From positions 1-59,759 of the forward strand of contig CANRHF010000002.1 of assembly GCA_947630345.1 (NCBI GenBank): a stretch of DNA of 59,759 bases, in the 5' to 3' direction. The notes below the pieces were generated by a model that was not told where the DNA came from, did not search any database, and saw only the letters and a program-made list of their open reading frames with translations. A program made the position numbers and the translations under genes. Shown here piece after piece: positions 38,364 to 47,969 of the stretch; the stretch's first letter is position 1; each line of letters opens with the position of its first letter. Source of the stretch: an uncultured Oscillospiraceae bacterium. GTDB lineage: Bacteria; Bacillota; Clostridia; Oscillospirales; Oscillospiraceae.

Positions 38364-41128
38364 GACCGCTGAAACTGACGATTTCCGGGTTCGGTCCCTA
38401 CGCGGACCGGATCGACCTGGATTTGGAGCGGCTGGGGGAGCGCGGCCTCTATCTGATCACGGGGGACACCGGCGCGGGAAAGACCACCATTTTCGACGCC
38501 ATCACCTTCGCCCTCTACGGCAGAGCCAGCGGCGACAACCGGGAGCCCGCCATGCTGCGCTCCAAGTACGCCGCCCCCGGCACCCCCACCGAAGTGACCC
38601 TGACCTTTTCCTGCGGGGGGAAGATCTACACTGTCCGGCGGAACCCGGAATACAGCCGCCCCAAGGCCCGAGGGGAGGGCGTCACCGTCCAAAAGGCCGA
38701 GGCGGAGCTGCGATACCCCGACGGGCGTGTGATCACCCGGCAAAAGGATGTGGATCAGGCCATCCGGGAGGAGATCTTGGGCATCGGCCGGGAGCAGTTT
38801 TTACAGATTGCCATGATCGCCCAGGGGGACTTTTGGAAGCTGCTCCTTGCCTCCACGGAGGAACGGAAGGCGATTTTCCGCAAAATTTTTAAGACGGAGC
38901 GGTATCAAAAGCTCCAGGACCTGCTCCGGGAGGAGGCCCGGGCCCTGGGCGGCCAGTGCGCCCAGCTCCGGGGCAGCCTCCGGCAGTTTATAGAGGGCAT
39001 CCAAGTGGAGGACGGGGACCCCTTTTCCCTGGATCTGGCAAAGGGCCGGGAGGGGGCGCTTCCTATAGAGGACACGGCCCGGCTCCTGGAGGACTGCATT
39101 CAGCGGGAAGAGGTTCGGAAGGCCGGCCTGACCGAGAGAATTCAGGAGATCGACGGGCTGCTGGCCCAGGTCAACGGGAATCTGGGGAAGCTGGAAGCCC
39201 AGGCCAAAGCGAGGGCGGACCGGGAGACCGCACAGCGGGAGTGGGTCCAGGAACAAGAACGCCACCGGACCTGGAAGGCCGCCTGGGAGGCGGAACAGGC
39301 GAAGGCCCCCGAGGTGGAAAGAATCGGGTCGGAAAAGGCCCTGCTGGAGGCGGAGCTGCCCCGGTATCTTGCCCTGGAAGCCCTTTCTAAGGAAATCCGG
39401 CAAAAGCAGGCCGCCCTGGAAGCCCGAAACGAAAAGCTGATTAAGACGGAGGCGACTGCCACCCAGGCCGAGCAGGCCCTTCTGCGGGCAAAGGAGGCGC
39501 TTTCCGCCCTCTCCGGAGTGGAGCTGGAATTGGAAAAGCTCCGCTCTCAAAAGGAAAAAGCGGAAGAAAAGCGGGCGCGGCTGGACGCCCTGGCCGCGTT
39601 GCTTACCAAATACGCTTCAGATGCCCAGCATCTCCGGTGGAAGCAGGAGGACTATGTGGCGGCATGCCGCGCCGCCTCGGAAAAGGAGGCGCTGTTCCGG
39701 GAAAAGCGTCAGGCGTTTCTGGACGAGCAGGCCGGGATCATCGCCGGAACCCTAGAGGACGGGAAGCCCTGCCCCGTCTGCGGCTCCCTGGACCACCCCC
39801 ATCCGGCCCGCAAATCCGAAAACGCCCCCACGGAGGCGGAGCTGAATAGGTTGGAAAAGGACGCCAGCGCCGCCCAGCAGACCGCCCAGGAAAAAAGCCG
39901 GGCCTGCTCCGGGGCAAAGGCCAGTCTGGAAACCTTCTGCCAAGGGCTGGGCGAACGGATCCAGGCCCTCTGGCCCGGCGCTTCTCTCCAGGACGCGCCG
40001 GAGCGGCTGGACCGGGAGCGGGGGCAGACCGCCCAGGCCCTGGGGCATTTGGAAAAGGCCATTTCCCTGGCGGAGGGGCAGCGGGCCCGGAAAGCAGCTC
40101 TTGAAAAGGAAATCCCCCAAAAGGAAGCGGAGCTTTTCAGCCTAAAAGGGGATTTGGAGAAGATTCGGGAGAAAAAAGCGGCGGCAGCGTCGGATATTGC
40201 CGCGAAAAAGAGCCAATTTGACGAGGAGCGGCAGCATCTACGGTTTGAAAGCCGCCGCCAGGCGGAGGATCAGATTCGGCTTTTGGAACGCCAATACCGG
40301 CAGGGGAAAGACGCCCAGCTCCGGGCCCAGACCGCTTTTCACAACTCCGAAAAGGCGCTGGCGACCCTGGAAGCCAAAATAGCGGCCCTGGACCGGCAGC
40401 TCTCCGTCACCTTGGATTTGGATGAAGCGGCCGAAGTCCAAAAAAAGAACGCCCTCCTGGCCCAGCGGGCAAGGGCGGAGGAAATCCGCGCGGGCATCGA
40501 CCGGCGGCTGGCCGTCAACCGGCCCGCCCTGAAAAATATCCGGGAAAAGTCCGGCGATTTGGCGGCGTTGGAAAAGCGCCTGATCTGGCTGGATGCTCTG
40601 AGCAAAACCGCCAACGGCGCCATCCCCGGGAAGGGGAAAATCACCCTGGAGGCCTACATCCAGACCACCTATTTCGACCGAATCCTCCGCCGGGCCAATC
40701 TGCGGCTGATGGTCATGTCGGAGGGCCAATATGAGCTTCGGCGGCAGCGGGAGGCGGAAAACTACCGGAGCCAAAGCGGCCTGGAGCTGGACGTGATCGA
40801 CCACGCCAACGGCACGGAGCGAAGCGTCAAGACCCTCTCCGGCGGCGAGTCCTTCCTGGCGTCCCTGGCGCTGGCCCTGGGTCTCTCCGACGAAATCCAG
40901 TCCGCCGCCGGCGGCGTCCGGCTGGACGCCATGTTTGTGGACGAGGGCTTTGGCTCCCTGGACGATAGCGCCCGGGACCAAGCCATGAAGGCTCTCTCCG
41001 ACCTGACAAGCGGCAACCGGCTGGTGGGGATCATCTCCCATGTGGCCGATTTGAAGGACCGGATCGACCGGAAAATCGTCGTCACCAAGGGTCGGAGCGG
41101 CGGCAGCCAGGCCGTGATCGAGGTCTGA
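38360..41128 (+). CDS. sbcC: Exonuclease subunit SbcC
   Basis: MRPLKLTISGFGPYADR; GDTGAGKTTIFDAITFALYG; single zinc hook CPVCGS; SGGESFLASLALALGLSDEIQ; ATGA overlap with sbcD. Confidence 0.95.
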   Translation: MRPLKLTISGFGPYADRIDLDLERLGERGLYLITGDTGAGKTTIFDAITFALYGRASGDNREPAMLRSKYAAPGTPTEVTLTFSCGGKIYTVRRNPEYSRPKARGEGVTVQKAEAELRYPDGRVITRQKDVDQAIREEILGIGREQFLQIAMIAQGDFWKLLLASTEERKAIFRKIFKTERYQKLQDLLREEARALGGQCAQLRGSLRQFIEGIQVEDGDPFSLDLAKGREGALPIEDTARLLEDCIQREEVRKAGLTERIQEIDGLLAQVNGNLGKLEAQAKARADRETAQREWVQEQERHRTWKAAWEAEQAKAPEVERIGSEKALLEAELPRYLALEALSKEIRQKQAALEARNEKLIKTEATATQAEQALLRAKEALSALSGVELELEKLRSQKEKAEEKRARLDALAALLTKYASDAQHLRWKQEDYVAACRAASEKEALFREKRQAFLDEQAGIIAGTLEDGKPCPVCGSLDHPHPARKSENAPTEAELNRLEKDASAAQQTAQEKSRACSGAKASLETFCQGLGERIQALWPGASLQDAPERLDRERGQTAQALGHLEKAISLAEGQRARKAALEKEIPQKEAELFSLKGDLEKIREKKAAAASDIAAKKSQFDEERQHLRFESRRQAEDQIRLLERQYRQGKDAQLRAQTAFHNSEKALATLEAKIAALDRQLSVTLDLDEAAEVQKKNALLAQRARAEEIRAGIDRRLAVNRPALKNIREKSGDLAALEKRLIWLDALSKTANGAIPGKGKITLEAYIQTTYFDRILRRANLRLMVMSEGQYELRRQREAENYRSQSGLELDVIDHANGTERSVKTLSGGESFLASLALALGLSDEIQSAAGGVRLDAMFVDEGFGSLDDSARDQAMKALSDLTSGNRLVGIISHVADLKDRIDRKIVVTKGRSGGSQAVIEV

Positions 41129-41179
41129 GGGGCAAAAAACCGGTCAGACGCCTCGCCGCTTTGAAATGATATGAGAAAA

Positions 41180-41204
41180 GGGCCCCGCCGTCAGGCAGGG
41201 TCCC
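41180..41204. terminator. Bidirectional terminator-like hairpin between convergent sbcC and uvrA-like genes
   Basis: GGGACCCTGCC-TGAC-GGCGGGGCCC (minus-strand reading; one G-T pair and one bulge) followed by TTTTCTC; on + strand followed by GTTTCTT. Confidence 0.75.
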
Positions 41205-43728
41205 GTTTCTTCGGATTTTTCAGGTACTGGCCCGTCAGGCTCTGGCTGTTTTCCCGAATCTGGTCGGGCGTGCCCTGGGCCACGATCCGCCCGCCAAGGA
41301 CGCCGCCCCCTGGGCCCATGTCCAGAATATAGTCGGCGTTTTGGATCACGTCCTGATCGTGCTCAATGACGATAACCGTGGCCCCGTTCTCAATGAGCCG
41401 CCGGAACACCTTCAGCAGCACCTCCACGTCCAAAGGATGCAGCCCGATGGTGGGCTCGTCGAAGACGAACACCGTGTCCGACTGGCCCTTCCCCATCTCG
41501 CTGGCCAGCTTCAGCCGCTGGGCCTCGCCGCCGGAGAGGCTGGGGGTCTCCTCCCCCAGGGTCAGATACCCCAGGCCCAGGTCATGGAGTACCCGGAGCC
41601 GCCGCGCCACCAGCGGCAAATCCTCGCAGGCCCCCAAGGCCTGGTCGATGCTCATATCCATCAGCTCCGGCAGGGTGTAGGCCGCCCCACCGTTCTTGGG
41701 GACCCGCCGGACCAGGCTGGCGTCCTTGGAGTAGCGGGAGCCGCCGCAATCCGGGCAGGGAATGTCCACATCCGGCAAAAACTGCACATCCAGACTGATG
41801 GTGCCGGTGCCGTCGCAGGTGGGGCAGCGCAGCCGGCCGGTATTGTAGGAAAAATCCCCCTCCCTATATTTCCGCGCCCGGGCGTCGGGGGTCCGGGCAT
41901 AGACCTTCCGCAGCTCGTCGTGTACGTCGGCGTAGGTCGCCACCGTGGAGCGGACGTTGATGCCGATGGGGGCCGAGTCAATCAGCTTGACCTGGCCGAT
42001 GCCCTCGGCGGCGAGGGCCTTCACATGCCCGGGAAGCGGCGTGCCCTTGATCCGCGCCTCCAGGGCCGGGACCAGGCTCTCCAGGACCATGGTGGTCTTG
42101 CCGGAGCCGGACACCCCGGTGACCACGGTGAGCCGCCCCTTGGGAAAATCCGCCTCCAGGGGCCGCACCGTATGGATTTCGGAGGTGGACAGGTGGATCC
42201 TGCCCAGGGCGAACAGCTCCTCAGGCGGAATGGCCTGGGACAGCGCCACCGCCGCCTCCCCGGTGAGAAAGGGCCCAATTCGGGAGGCGGGGTCCCGCTG
42301 GACCTCCTCCACCGGCCCCTGGGCGATCACCGTTCCGCCCCCCGCCCCGGCCTCGGGGCCCATTTCAATGAGCCAGTCCGCCTGGGCCAGGACGTTGGTA
42401 TCGTGGTCCACCAGCACCACCGTGTTGCCGTCGGCGATCAGGTCCCTCATGACCCCGGTAAGGCCCGCCATATTGGCCGGGTGCAGGCCGATGGAGGGTT
42501 CGTCCAGGACATACAGCACCCCCGTGGTGCGGTTCCGCACCGCCCGGGCCAGCTGCATCCGCTGCCGCTCCCCCGTGGAGAGGGTGGAGGCCGCCCGGTC
42601 CAGGGTCAGATAGTCCAGCCCCAGATCCATCAGCCGCCGGGCCGCCCCCTGGAACGCCTCGCAAATGCTCTTGGCCATGGGCCTCATGGGCGCGGGCAGG
42701 GATTCCGGCACCCCGTCCACCCACTTCACCAGGTCCGCCAGGGTCATTTGACAGACCTGGGCCAGAGAAATGCCCCGAAGCCGGGGCGCCCGGGCGGCGT
42801 CGCTCAGCCGGGTGCCGCCGCAGTCCGGGCACACGTCCTGGCGGAGGAATTTTTCCACCCGCTTCATGCCCTTCTCATCCTTGACCTTCGCCAGGGCGTT
42901 CTCCACCGTGTAGGTGGCGTTGAAATAGGTGAAGTCCATGTCCCCCGCCGCGCCGCTGGTCTTATTTTGATAGATGATGTTTTTCTTCACCGCCGGGCCG
43001 TGGAAGACGATGTCCCGCTCCTTTTCCGTCAGGTCCCGGAAGGGCACGTCCGTCCGCACCCCCATGGCCCGGGCAATGTCCTTCATCAGCGACCACATCA
43101 GGGTCTGCCAGGGGGCCACCGCCCCCTGGTCGATGGACAGCGACTCGTCCGGCACCAGGGTGGACTCGTCCACCATCCGAACGATGCCCGTGCCGTCGCA
43201 GCGCTTGCAGGCGCCCTGACTGTTGAAAGCCAGCTCCTCCGCCCCGGGGGCGAAGAACTGCGCGCCGCACACCGGGCAGGTCAGCGGAAGGCCCGCCGCC
43301 ACGTTGAGGGAGGGCTCCAAATAATGGCCGTTGGGGCAGCGGTGGGAGGCCAGCCGGGAAAACATCAGCCGGAGGCTGTTGAGCAGCTCCGTGCCGGTGC
43401 CGAAGGTACTGCGGATTCCCGGGACCCCGGGGCGCTGCCGGAGGGCCAGGGCGGCGGGGACGTAGCGCACCTCGTCCACCTGGGCCTTCTCCGCCTGGGT
43501 CATCCGCCGCCGGGTGTAGGTGGACAGGGATTCTAAGTACCGCCGAGACCCCTCCGCGTACAAAATGCCCAGGGCCAGGGAGGACTTGCCCGAGCCGGAC
43601 ACCCCGGCGATGCCCACGATCTTGTGCAGGGGCACGTCCACGTCGATATTCTTGAGATTATGGACTCTGCCGCCCCGGATCTCGATTTCCTCGGGGGGCG
43701 CCTGCCGTTCGCTCATTTTTCGTCCCAT
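41191..43728 (-). CDS. UvrA-family ABC-ATPase, short paralogue (UvrA2/drug-resistance type)
   Basis: GIAGVSGSGKSSLALGILYAEGSRRYLESLSTY; two ABC modules; CPVCGAQF and CPDCGGSRYSKDAS zinc motifs; 845 aa with a shortened region where the UvrB-binding domain normally sits. Confidence 0.9.
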   Translation of the reverse strand: MGRKMSERQAPPEEIEIRGGRVHNLKNIDVDVPLHKIVGIAGVSGSGKSSLALGILYAEGSRRYLESLSTYTRRRMTQAEKAQVDEVRYVPAALALRQRPGVPGIRSTFGTGTELLNSLRLMFSRLASHRCPNGHYLEPSLNVAAGLPLTCPVCGAQFFAPGAEELAFNSQGACKRCDGTGIVRMVDESTLVPDESLSIDQGAVAPWQTLMWSLMKDIARAMGVRTDVPFRDLTEKERDIVFHGPAVKKNIIYQNKTSGAAGDMDFTYFNATYTVENALAKVKDEKGMKRVEKFLRQDVCPDCGGTRLSDAARAPRLRGISLAQVCQMTLADLVKWVDGVPESLPAPMRPMAKSICEAFQGAARRLMDLGLDYLTLDRAASTLSTGERQRMQLARAVRNRTTGVLYVLDEPSIGLHPANMAGLTGVMRDLIADGNTVVLVDHDTNVLAQADWLIEMGPEAGAGGGTVIAQGPVEEVQRDPASRIGPFLTGEAAVALSQAIPPEELFALGRIHLSTSEIHTVRPLEADFPKGRLTVVTGVSGSGKTTMVLESLVPALEARIKGTPLPGHVKALAAEGIGQVKLIDSAPIGINVRSTVATYADVHDELRKVYARTPDARARKYREGDFSYNTGRLRCPTCDGTGTISLDVQFLPDVDIPCPDCGGSRYSKDASLVRRVPKNGGAAYTLPELMDMSIDQALGACEDLPLVARRLRVLHDLGLGYLTLGEETPSLSGGEAQRLKLASEMGKGQSDTVFVFDEPTIGLHPLDVEVLLKVFRRLIENGATVIVIEHDQDVIQNADYILDMGPGGGVLGGRIVAQGTPDQIRENSQSLTGQYLKNPKKRDPA

Positions 43729-43755
43729 CCTTAAATAGGTGATTTTTTCTCATTC

Positions 43756-43784
43756 ATTATGCCAATTTCCCAGATATTTGTCAA
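43756..43784 (-). promoter_or_regulatory. Promoter of the uvrA-like gene: TTGACA-N17-CATAAT
   Basis: -35 43779-43784, -10 43756-43761 on the minus strand, just upstream of the start near 43728. Confidence 0.7.
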
Positions 43785-43788
43785 GAGT

Positions 43789-43818
43789 CCGCCCGGAACG
43801 GTATGGCGTTCCGGGCGG
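43789..43818. terminator. Perfect 12-bp stem hairpin (CCGCCCGGAACG-GTATGG-CGTTCCGGGCGG)
   Basis: Direct reading; T-run (TTGAATATTTTTTG) lies on the + strand side. Confidence 0.65.
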
Positions 43819-43838
43819 TTGAATATTTTTTGCTGCCG

Positions 43839-44573
43839 TCAGACCGGCTGATCCGTCTGGGCCTGCCGCTTGATCAGGCGGAACACCACAATGTACATCA
43901 CAATGACGAACACCGTGAAGATCACGGTAGACAGAGTGGTGCCGGTCATGCAGCAGGAATCGTAAATTCCGTGGAGCAGCACGGCGGCCAGGTAGCCCAA
44001 AATCAGATTGCACCTGCTGCCAAAGGGATCCCCCTGGTTTTCCAGCAGCTTGGCCCGGCCGTAGAACACCCCCATGAACACGGCGAAGCCCATGTGGCCG
44101 GGAATGGCCAACACGGCCCTGGGCAGGGCCACGGACAGGCCGTAACTAAACACATATTTCACGTTTTCAAAGGCGGCGAAGCCCAATGACACAAAGACAG
44201 CGTAGACAATGCCATCAAACCGGAAGTTGAAGTTGGGGTCCCGCCAGGTGCGGCGGTAGAGGAAGAAAAATTTGGTCCCCTCCTCCACAACGGCCACGGT
44301 CAGAAACGCCAGGTAGTAGATATAGTTGGGATCGTCGGCAGCGACGTTGTAATCCAGCATCATCTGTCCGATCTGCTCCAGGACGATGGCCGCCAGGGCC
44401 GCCAGGACGCCGTTTACCACCAGGCTCAGCAGTAGCCTGGGCGGCTCCTTCTCCATCAGGTCCTGGTGGTAGACATAACGCATCAGAAAATACGCCGGCA
44501 GCACCGACGCCAGAAAATAAATGGCGGTCTGGTAGAACATCGGCAGGGCAAAATAGGGGAAAAAGAAAAACAT
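43839..44573 (-). CDS. PrsW-family intramembrane metalloprotease
   Basis: FLTVAVVEEGTKFFFLYRRTWRDPNFNFRFDGIVYAVFVSLGFAAFENVKYVF; HGIYDSC. Confidence 0.88.
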   Translation of the reverse strand: MFFFFPYFALPMFYQTAIYFLASVLPAYFLMRYVYHQDLMEKEPPRLLLSLVVNGVLAALAAIVLEQIGQMMLDYNVAADDPNYIYYLAFLTVAVVEEGTKFFFLYRRTWRDPNFNFRFDGIVYAVFVSLGFAAFENVKYVFSYGLSVALPRAVLAIPGHMGFAVFMGVFYGRAKLLENQGDPFGSRCNLILGYLAAVLLHGIYDSCCMTGTTLSTVIFTVFVIVMYIVVFRLIKRQAQTDQPV

Positions 44574-44602
44574 GGCGCTCCCTCCCTTTAATTTCTGGGT
44601 CC

Positions 44603-44631
44603 ATCATACCACAGACCGGGGAGAAATACAA
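44603..44631 (-). promoter_or_regulatory. Promoter of the PrsW-like gene: TTGTAT-N17-TATGAT
   Basis: -35 44626-44631, -10 44603-44608, 17-nt spacer (minus strand). Confidence 0.6.
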
Positions 44632-44662
44632 GAGCGGATCTTTTTCCGGAGCTTCCGGCGCC

Positions 44663-47095
44663 CTATTTTCGCAGATAGCGGGGCTGCCAGCGAGAACGCC
44701 TGCCGAAAAGGCGGCCTGGCGCTTTTGCTCCGCTGCCGGCGGAGCGGAACAGCAGATAGCCGCTTCCAGCCCCCAGGGCCGCCACCGCCCCGCCCCAGAG
44801 TAGCGCAACCGAGATGGCGCCGTTTTCCGGGAGCAGCAGCGGCACGGCCTCCACCGGCAGGATCAGGGCCAGGGGGCGGAACAGCCTGACCCCCAAATAG
44901 GCGTACAGCAGGGATGGCAGCAGCAGCCCCACCGTGGCGGCGAGATACGCCCGTTCCATACGTCCGGCCAGCTTGGAAAATAGGAGCGTGATCACCCCGG
45001 CGCAGAACAGAAGGAGCCACCGGTAGGCGTTCAGCAGCGCCAGCCAGCCGGCGACGGAGCAGTTGAGGGGAAATTCCGGGAGCATGGACAGGTTCCGCAC
45101 CGGGGCGGCCCAGGCGGAGGCGGAAAAACGGGTCGCCAGGGCGTACAGCTCCCGGCCATAGACCGCCCCGGCGACAAATCCGGAAGCCATCGCCGCCAGC
45201 AGCAGCTTCCGGCGGAGCAGCACACCCCTGCCCTGGGCCGTGGAATGGAGCAGGGCGGTCATGCCGGACTGGCCCTCATAGGCCATGCTCCCCGCCAGGA
45301 GCAAGATCAGCGCCAGCAGCGCCGCCGTCGCCGCCCGGTGCTGGTTGTTTTGGGCCCCGGGGCCGTACACGCTTTCAAAGGGGATCTCGTCTAAGAGCCA
45401 GGGGGTAAAGCCCTTCTCGGACCCAAGGGTGGTCAGTTCTTGGGCCCGAGTCCGCACCAGCTCCAGTCCCTCCAGGCTGGTCTTTGCCGTGGAGGAATCT
45501 TGAGCATATTCGGCCAATTGAGCGTAGTCCATCTCCCCGGCCTCATAGGCGGCTTTGGCAGTCTCATAAGCCGCCAGCTTTTCCTCCAGCTCCGCCTGTG
45601 CCGCGTCCATCCGGGAAAAGGTGTCCTGGGTGATCTCCCCGGCGAACAGGGCGGTATACTGCCGGGCCACCCGCTCCGCCGCGGTGGCGATGGGAACGCT
45701 GACGGTATACGTCAAGGTCCCGGTCACATAGATCAGAAGCCCGGCAATCACGATCCCCTTCTGGACCCACAGGGTCTTGTGCAGCTCCATCCCCAGAAGC
45801 CCCAGGCGGGTCAGCCCCTTGTCCGTGATTCGGTTGATCCCCATGGCCATCCTGCCCAGTAAATCCCGCCCGGCGGCGGGCTTTTTTCGGCATTGGACAG
45901 CGACGCACCCCGCCGCCGCCCCCAGGCAAAGGGGCAGCAACGCCAGCTGGGAGATGCCCCGAATCCCCAAGGGGAAGCCGAAAACATCGATATTCAGGTA
46001 GTTGGTATACAGGTCGGACAGGCTGATGTAGGTGAAAAGGTTGAAGTATTTCAGCAAATTCCAGAGACTTTGCACCGGCAAAAGGGTGTAAAATCCGTAC
46101 TCCGCCGCCAGCGCCCCCGCCGCCACCACGATGGCGTATTTTGCGTTGCTCACCGCCGAGAGCAGCAGCCACAGCAGCAGCCCCGTAAAATAGGCGGCGG
46201 CGATCCGCAGCAGCAGGAAGCGGACCAGGAAGCCCCCCACCGTCCAGAGGGCCGGGAGCCTGCCCAGGGCCTCCACCGACTGGGCCGCCCGGCCCAGGTC
46301 CCCCAGTCCCCCATAGAGGGAAAAACCCAAAACCAGGTCGGCGCCGTAGAACAGCATCACAGCCCAGGCCGCCGACAGCAGCAAAATCCCCGCCCGGTTG
46401 ATTGCCAGCCGCAGCCGCCCCCAGGCGGTGGCGTGGATCACGCTCCACAGCCCCGTCTTCCGCTCCTCTAAAAAGGCCAGGCAGATCAGGAGCAGCGCCG
46501 TCAGGAGCAGGTAATCGGTGAGCCGGAAGGAGAGCAGCGCCTCCACCGCCCCGTCGGCCCCCAGGGTCAGCTCCACCCCCTCCAGCTTTTCAAATTCCTC
46601 CGCCGTTTTTAAAATGTTGCGGCCGCTGAAGCTCCCCGCGTCGTTAAAAAGGGAAAAGGCCAGCATTTTCTCCTTGTTCTCCTGGACACTAGCCAGATAC
46701 GCCCCATAGCCATGCAAATACCCGATCCGCGGCAGCAGATTGTTCACCGCCACATAGTCCAGGCGTTCGTCCTCAGTGGCGTCATCGCCGCTGACCCGGT
46801 GGGAAAGCGCCTCCTTCCGCTCCTCTAACCTTGCGGCGGCCTCCTCCAAAGGCAGGTCCTTCACCCGGTTCAGCCACTCCAAGTACCGCCCGTAAGCCGC
46901 TTTTCCATCCACCGTCTCCTCCGGCAGGGAGAAGCTGCCGTCAAATACCACCACCCCGCCGCTGGGAAGGGTCAGGTCCAGCCCATAGTCCTTTCCCCCC
47001 TGTTCCCGGAGGAACAAAAACCCGTTTGCCGCCAGGAGCAGCGCCAATAACAGCAGCAGCCGGCGGTTGGAGAAAATCCGGAACAGTTCTCCCAT
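44663..47095 (-). CDS. ABC transporter permease-like large membrane protein (810 aa)
   Basis: Two sets of TM segments with large soluble loops; directly follows the ABC ATPase gene. Confidence 0.75.
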   Translation of the reverse strand: MGELFRIFSNRRLLLLLALLLAANGFLFLREQGGKDYGLDLTLPSGGVVVFDGSFSLPEETVDGKAAYGRYLEWLNRVKDLPLEEAAARLEERKEALSHRVSGDDATEDERLDYVAVNNLLPRIGYLHGYGAYLASVQENKEKMLAFSLFNDAGSFSGRNILKTAEEFEKLEGVELTLGADGAVEALLSFRLTDYLLLTALLLICLAFLEERKTGLWSVIHATAWGRLRLAINRAGILLLSAAWAVMLFYGADLVLGFSLYGGLGDLGRAAQSVEALGRLPALWTVGGFLVRFLLLRIAAAYFTGLLLWLLLSAVSNAKYAIVVAAGALAAEYGFYTLLPVQSLWNLLKYFNLFTYISLSDLYTNYLNIDVFGFPLGIRGISQLALLPLCLGAAAGCVAVQCRKKPAAGRDLLGRMAMGINRITDKGLTRLGLLGMELHKTLWVQKGIVIAGLLIYVTGTLTYTVSVPIATAAERVARQYTALFAGEITQDTFSRMDAAQAELEEKLAAYETAKAAYEAGEMDYAQLAEYAQDSSTAKTSLEGLELVRTRAQELTTLGSEKGFTPWLLDEIPFESVYGPGAQNNQHRAATAALLALILLLAGSMAYEGQSGMTALLHSTAQGRGVLLRRKLLLAAMASGFVAGAVYGRELYALATRFSASAWAAPVRNLSMLPEFPLNCSVAGWLALLNAYRWLLLFCAGVITLLFSKLAGRMERAYLAATVGLLLPSLLYAYLGVRLFRPLALILPVEAVPLLLPENGAISVALLWGGAVAALGAGSGYLLFRSAGSGAKAPGRLFGRRSRWQPRYLRK

Positions 47096-47096
47096 G

Positions 47097-47960
47097 TCAC
47101 TCCCCCAAATAGTACAGGTACACGTCCTCCAGCGTCAGGTGATCCGGCACAAACTCGCCGACGGGCGGGAGCTTGTCCCCCACCACCCGGACCCAGGTCT
47201 CCCCGTACCGCTGGAACACGTTGCCCACCTTGTACCGCTCCTGCATCCACTCCAATTCGTAGGGTTCGCAGGGCAGCTCCTTGACCTTGCTTGCCACGCT
47301 CTCCAGCAGGCCCGCCGGGGTGTCCAGGCCCACCACCCTTCCCCGCTTCATCATCAATATTTCGTCGGAGATGGATTCAATGTCGCTGACGATGTGGGTA
47401 GCCAGCAGAATGATCCGCCGGCGGGACATGGAGGAGATGAAATTCCGGATGCGGATCCGCTCCTTGGGGTCCAGACCGGCGGTGGGCTCGTCCAGGATCA
47501 CCACCTTGGGGTTGCCCAGCAGGGCCTGGGCCAGCAGCACCCGCTGCTTCATGCCCCCGGAGAAGCCCCCCAGCTTCTTGTGCCGCACGTCGGTCAGGTT
47601 GGTGACTTCCAGAAGCCGCTCGATCTCCCGGCTGGCCCGGCGCTTGGGGATGGCCTTTAGATCGGCCATATAGGACAGGAAGGTCTGGGCGGTCATGTGG
47701 TCGTAGCAGCCCTGCTGCTGGGGCATATAGCCCAGGACTCGGCGGAAGCGGGGACCCAGCCGCAGAATATCCACCCCATTGAACAGGATCTGCCCCCCGG
47801 TGCGGGCAATGTTGTCCGTCAGCAGGTTCATCATGGTGCTTTTCCCTGCGCCGTTGGCCCCCAGGATGCCGTAGACGCCCTCGGTGAAGGTGATGCTGAC
47901 CCGGTCCAGAGCGGTAAAATTCCCGTATTTTTTGGTCAGGTTCCGCAGCTCCAGCTTCAT
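47097..47960 (-). CDS. ABC transporter ATP-binding protein
   Basis: GILGANGAGKSTMMNLL Walker A; LGGFSGGMKQRVLLAQALLGNPKVVILDEPTAGLDP. Confidence 0.93.
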   Translation of the reverse strand: MKLELRNLTKKYGNFTALDRVSITFTEGVYGILGANGAGKSTMMNLLTDNIARTGGQILFNGVDILRLGPRFRRVLGYMPQQQGCYDHMTAQTFLSYMADLKAIPKRRASREIERLLEVTNLTDVRHKKLGGFSGGMKQRVLLAQALLGNPKVVILDEPTAGLDPKERIRIRNFISSMSRRRIILLATHIVSDIESISDEILMMKRGRVVGLDTPAGLLESVASKVKELPCEPYELEWMQERYKVGNVFQRYGETWVRVVGDKLPPVGEFVPDHLTLEDVYLYYLGE

Positions 47961-47969
47961 AAGGCCGCC

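Noticed and set aside
39770-39781. CPVC motif in SbcC
   Set aside because: Standard Rad50/SbcC zinc hook, not novel.
41341-43536. 731-aa ORF on + strand opposite the uvrA-like gene
   Set aside because: Antisense shadow; composition biased (G, H, Q, R, P) and no motif, while the minus strand is a clear ABC-ATPase.
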